Assembly: GCA_023101885.1 (NCBI GenBank)
Contig: JALPQD010000207.1
Coordinates: 935,844-999,843 of the forward strand
Length of the DNA: 64,000 nt
Direction: 5' to 3'
From: Typhlomys cinereus
Taxonomy: Eukaryota > Chordata > Mammalia > Rodentia > Platacanthomyidae
Part shown: positions 60,130 to 64,000 of the stretch, piece by piece
Layout of the letters: the number at the start of each line of letters is the position of its first letter
Position numbering within the stretch: the first letter of the stretch is position 1
Program-made: the position numbers and the translations under genes
The notes under the pieces: generated by a model
Database searches by the model: none
Seen by the model: only the letters and a program-made list of their open reading frames with translations
What the model was told of the DNA's origin: nothing

Positions 60130-61150
60130 GCCACTGCCAAGGCTAAGTGGCTTCCTTCCTGTGGCACCAAGAATGGTCGTGTGGCAGTGGGATTCTTGAG
60201 ATTCTGTCCTCCCTGGCAGGATGTGGGGCTTCACATGAGAGACTGCTGCCAACATAACTATGGCCTAGGGACGGATACACACCTCCCAGAGATGCACCTT
60301 CTGGCTTCCCTCTCTGTCCAGATCTCCTGCGGGCCCCAGCTGCTCACAGAGGCCCTTTACAAACTCTGCCCTCGAGTAAAATGGACCAAACCTGGTAAGC
60401 AAAAAACAAACAAACAAAAAACCTCAGTCGTGGGTGTTTCTGAGCAGGTGGTCCAGGAGAAATGTTCTCTTTTGTGTTCTCCCCATTGAGTTTGTGTGTC
60501 TGATAAGTTTTATGAGTGAGAAAAGCAGAGACAAATATCATGGGATAAAGGAGAAGGAGAGAGGAGGGGGAGAGGTAGTGAGAAAGGAAGGGAGGGAGGG
60601 GAGAGAGAGAGAGAGAATCGTTGAATATGTGCAAAGATGTGGAACACCCAGCACTGAGACTGGGGAACTACATGCCACAGATTAGGCCATATCCTGACAC
60701 TGATGTGGCCCACTGTGAAAGATAAGCTACGCCGTCAGGAGGAGGGGCTGCCAGCCCTCTGTGGACTCTACACAATCGAGTTTCAACATGGCAGTCAGGA
60801 AACGGGAGGAAGAGGGTGGACAGGACTGGGGGTAGGAGGTTTCCAAGAGAAGTGTTTACAGGATGTGGAGTTTGACATGTGTTCATGCACGTCTGTGGGA
60901 CACACTGCTTAGAAGAGGAAATGTGTGAATTTTCAAAGAGGAGAGTCAAGCCTTAAGCCTACAGAGATGGTTCACAAAAGACGAGCCCATCCTAGCTGCA
61001 CAATGACAGACTTCAGGAAAGGCAGGCAGACTTTGCGATGAGCAAAGACCCTGAATTTACTGAAGAGACTGAAAGAAAGACATGCTGGAGGAAACATTCC
61101 TCAGGACACGCCCCTCAGAAACGACAAGTCAGTGCAGGATGGAAACAGGG
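60130..61150. other. Duplicated unit 7, flank without exons
   Basis: Matches the 36.6/41.35 kb (caccaagaatggtc) and 37.2/41.6 kb segments, then the 37.8/46.2/19.5 kb segment (gggacacac..ggcaggcagac). No exon seen. Confidence 0.55.
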
Positions 61151-61662
61151 AAGGCAGAACTATCCTGCGGAGTAGTGCACAGGAAGAAGGAGCGCTCAGC
61201 GGACAGCGAGGGATGTCACATGACCTGACGAGTGCTCCAATGACACCGGACTAGAGCGTGATGTCGAGACATGCTTGTGAAAGTGAGGCCATGCAGGTCC
61301 CAAGCAGAGGCAATAAGCAAGTGCTCATGTCCTTTAATCCTAGGAATATGGGCAGCATTTTGAGGGAGCTCCAAAATAACCCCCTTTATATCTTGTTTGC
61401 TGATCCATCAATATACCTAACAAAGGGCCAAAACTGGGCCTAATATTCCAGATCCATTCTGATAGACTAAGTCAGAAACTCTGAGATGGGCATTAGATGT
61501 CCACGTTTCCTTGCCTCATGCTGGTGGTCAGTACAGCGTGACGAACCAAGGCTAGCACTGAGTTCAGAGCCCAAAGCTCTGCCCTCTGTCCTTGTCCTCA
61601 AAGCCTTTCCTACGCGCTCAGTCTCCCAAGCAGAAGGTGACACCCGGGCAAGCAAACAACGC

Positions 61663-61711
61663 AGTACCTGATGGGGCATACATGGTTGCTCATGTCTTCC
61701 AATTGTGGAAC
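61663..61711 (-). pseudogene. Possible cassette exon B, unit 7 (phase broken)
   Basis: At the position of exon B. Acceptor attctctttag, text SVPQLEDMSNHVCPI, and GTACTG at the left end. The 49-nt length gives phase 1 to 2, incompatible with the neighbouring classes, so it is degenerate or a different exon. A 133-codon ORF overlaps it without a recognisable domain. Confidence 0.4.
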
Positions 61712-62489
61712 TGATTCTAAAGAGAATAGGTGGTGATAGTTAGATACAGATGAGTAAGGCTCAAGTCCTGGGCACATTTGTAAAGAATTAATAGTTGAGT
61801 TAAGCCCAGAGCAAACCTGTAGGATATTGTCTAATTGATGAGGGAAGATGCAGAGAACCTGAAATGGTGGATCATCCCTTTCTGTCTGCTCCAGCTGAAG
61901 CCACATTGGTTCATACAATATCTCCATCAGTTTAGCCTTTGCTCGTTGGATGCAAAGAACATTGACTCTTTCACAGTAGTCTGACTCTTTTACAGTGAGC
62001 CACTCTGCCATCCACCCTGGTGGTGCCTTTTATGGTAATATTAATAAACAGAACTAAAGAACCAAGAAGATGCTGCCAACCTGAGGGACCAGCTAGAGAG
62101 GGTCTTCTTCCTCAGCACCCCTGGTTCCTCCACGTAAGACCTTTGTCTCCAGGTTCCTGTCAGCATCCTTGAGAGAGTTGTGCCTCATTGGCCAACACCC
62201 CAAAGTGGACCCAACATTTCAATGGAACAATCACTGAGGCGAGTTCTCATTACAGTGGACGCCTTGAGATTTAGCAGAGGCAGGAATGAGTGGGTGACCT
62301 GGGAAAGGTCATTCTGAAGTGACAGACTCAGACCAGAGCCCACAGCCAGCACTGCTGAGCACTGCGCCTTAGCAAAAGGAAAGTGCAGAAACCTTCACGC
62401 GTCTCCTGTTTCCCACGCATGCCTTTCCACTCCCCTCGCATCCCAAACACATGGTACAAACTCTACTGCTCCTGGCATCTTCTTTGTTA

Positions 62490-62580
62490 GATCTGATTGG
62501 GAAAGTTGCTTCCTAACTCCCCTTTTATCCTGGTTCTCTGGACCCTCTCCTGGTCACTCTTGAGACCCTGTCTGACCCAC
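62490..62580 (-). pseudogene. Degenerate cassette exon A, unit 7
   Basis: In order and flanks it corresponds to 42950 and 47625 (ctcctggtcact.. region), with no usable donor. Confidence 0.4.
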
Positions 62581-62876
62581 ATCAGCCTGTGGGAGAAAAC
62601 CAGGGGTGTGGCTTGCCCATTTCTGCTCATAGATTTACACACGAGCAACCTCGGATTTCATAGTGTTCTTTCCATTCATTAAAAATCATATTTGATTTTT
62701 AGATGCTTTCTAAATACTATGGCCTATTTCTGATGAGCTAGAGAAACTAGTACTTTTCACATATGAAAAACACTGCCAACCTCAGCATAGCTTCCATAAT
62801 ATGTGGATGACAGTATATTATAAAAACACTGTTTATAATTCAACCCATTATTGAAGTTCCACAGGACCTCAAGATC

Positions 62877-62990
62877 TTTTCCGTGTTGTTTGATTGACAT
62901 AAGATAGGTAGTTGGGAATTTTCCTGTGTCTGTTTTCGTTGTTGTAAGTTCAAGGAAATGTATTCCAGGTTGGCGAAATTGGGACTACTT
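62877..62990 (-). pseudogene. Degenerate cassette exon E, unit 7
   Basis: Donor-side ..CTTGAG followed by gtcctgtgg aligns with exon E, and the body keeps fragments (ttacaacaacg, gacac..gaaaa). The acceptor equivalent is caatttcgcc, with no AG. Confidence 0.5.
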
Positions 62991-64000
62991 TAGCAACAGA
63001 AAGAGACACCTTAACTTCACGGCAGAGAAGCAGAGGATAACTAACAGTTGTAAACTTAAGCATTTGATGCGATTACTTGCTTTCAGGTAGAGTCACCTGG
63101 TTCAGAATGGGGCTTCACGTGGCTGCAGACTTTAGGGTAAACAACACACGTGCCGCTTGCTGCGTAGGTGTGATCCACATTCCTGTGCATGAGACAATGT
63201 AGGAAGAAAGCAGAGTGACCGAGTGTGTGTGCTGCCTGGCGGCCACACGGACAATGACATCCACACAGTCTCTCTGTTTCCAATTCATTGTGTTAGGACA
63301 CAAGCATTTTACGAGCACTCACTGAGAATCTGAAAATGAACAAGCAAATGGTAAAGTGTTAAGAGAAGGAGCGGCACTTCGGGAGTGCTCTATGATGCTG
63401 TTAAATGCAGAGGACTGAGCCGGACCCGACTGCCCGATGCCGCGTGGGTGTCTGGCTGGCTGCGGATGCTCTTCATTCTCTGTGTAATCATGGTGCTTTG
63501 CAGCTACTGGAGAACGTTGACGCCATCTCCAGCGTGTCAGGCTGTCTGCATGTCCTAGTTTCTACTTCATGATACCATCTTAGTCATGTCCCATTGTGAT
63601 CAAATTCCTTGACAGAGACACTGCAGGGAGCGCTACATTACCTTTCAGTCCTTGAATCAAAATTAGACGGTTTCTCAAAAGCAAAGTCCTTTTAGGGACC
63701 TCGGCGAGCGTAGACCAGGGCCACCACTGTCTTCACACTCAAGAGTATTTCTGAAAATCAGCTGCTGAGCTTTGAGAGATGGTGTGTGTCTTCCAAGGTG
63801 ACACAGACTCCAAGTCATTCTAAACTAGTCGTTGCATGATGGTTGGGTAAAAAGGAACTTCTCTTCGAGTAAAAAGAACAAAAACAAAACACTTTATAAA
63901 TGCTCAACCATGAAATTCCAGGGAAAGCAGCCCTGCGTCTGTTAACTGTGCACACATTATTTCCTTTCGATGATTCAGGAACAGACTTTACAAGGCCAAA
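62991..64000. other. Right end of the window, unit 7 intron sequence
   Basis: Landmarks of the D-E intron recur (63.72-63.9 kb resembles 48.9-49.05 and 32.7-32.85 kb), so the duplicated array continues past the window. No exon seen. Confidence 0.5.

Noticed and set aside
61610..62011. 133-codon minus-strand ORF
   Set aside because: It covers the exon B position of unit 7 but has no homology to other units outside that point and no domain. Kept only as a possible degenerate exon.

Overview
The window is mammalian nuclear DNA, almost certainly from a rodent. It carries 7SL-derived B1-type SINEs, ID-like fragments and many copies of a tRNA-derived SINE whose head reads 'ggctggagagatggctcag'. 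The body of that SINE is unlike murine B2, so a non-murine rodent is plausible; I cannot name the species. Microsatellites are abundant, and the only CpG island with genes attached lies at about 13.0-13.7 kb.

Left part (1-13.6 kb, minus strand): the first five coding exons of DDX43 (HAGE), a KH-domain DEAD-box RNA helicase. Exons 2-5 are intact and splice in phase. The gene leaves the window before the helicase core. Its first exon sits in the CpG island and has a reading-frame conflict: the human-like N-terminus and the KH domain are in different frames. The introns hold SINEs and two or three long interspersed repeats.

13.9-20.3 kb: no gene recognised. This stretch holds SINEs, a 57-bp tandem duplication, a four-copy minisatellite-like array (17.79-18.72 kb, units of about 150-320 bp) and a 42-bp repeat array.

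20.3-64 kb: a patchwork of about seven diverged duplicated units. On the minus strand each unit carries a cassette of very small exons, in transcription order C (47-68 nt), D (exactly 25 nt), E (114-132 nt), A (60 nt) and B (57-63 nt). Twenty exons between 52.21 and 20.30 kb have canonical GT/AG sites, compatible phases at every junction and no stop over 388 joined codons. I do not recognise the protein. It is charged and low in complexity, with motifs such as TDEEEKHEKTEGK, SRKRRW and VSDWE. Other cassette copies are visibly dead (lost donors, a 1-nt frameshift, an inverted segment), and units 6-7 (55-64 kb) are mostly decayed. The start and end of the gene were not found.

Two processed pseudogenes sit inside the duplicated area: N6AMT1 (plus strand, 27.2-28.1 kb) and PAIP1 (minus strand, 52.7-55.0 kb). 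There is also an inverted duplication (40.3/41.6 kb), a nearly identical segment pair (38.2/46.6 kb), a 276-nt pure purine tract and a family of young-looking SINEs, three of them with perfect target-site duplications.
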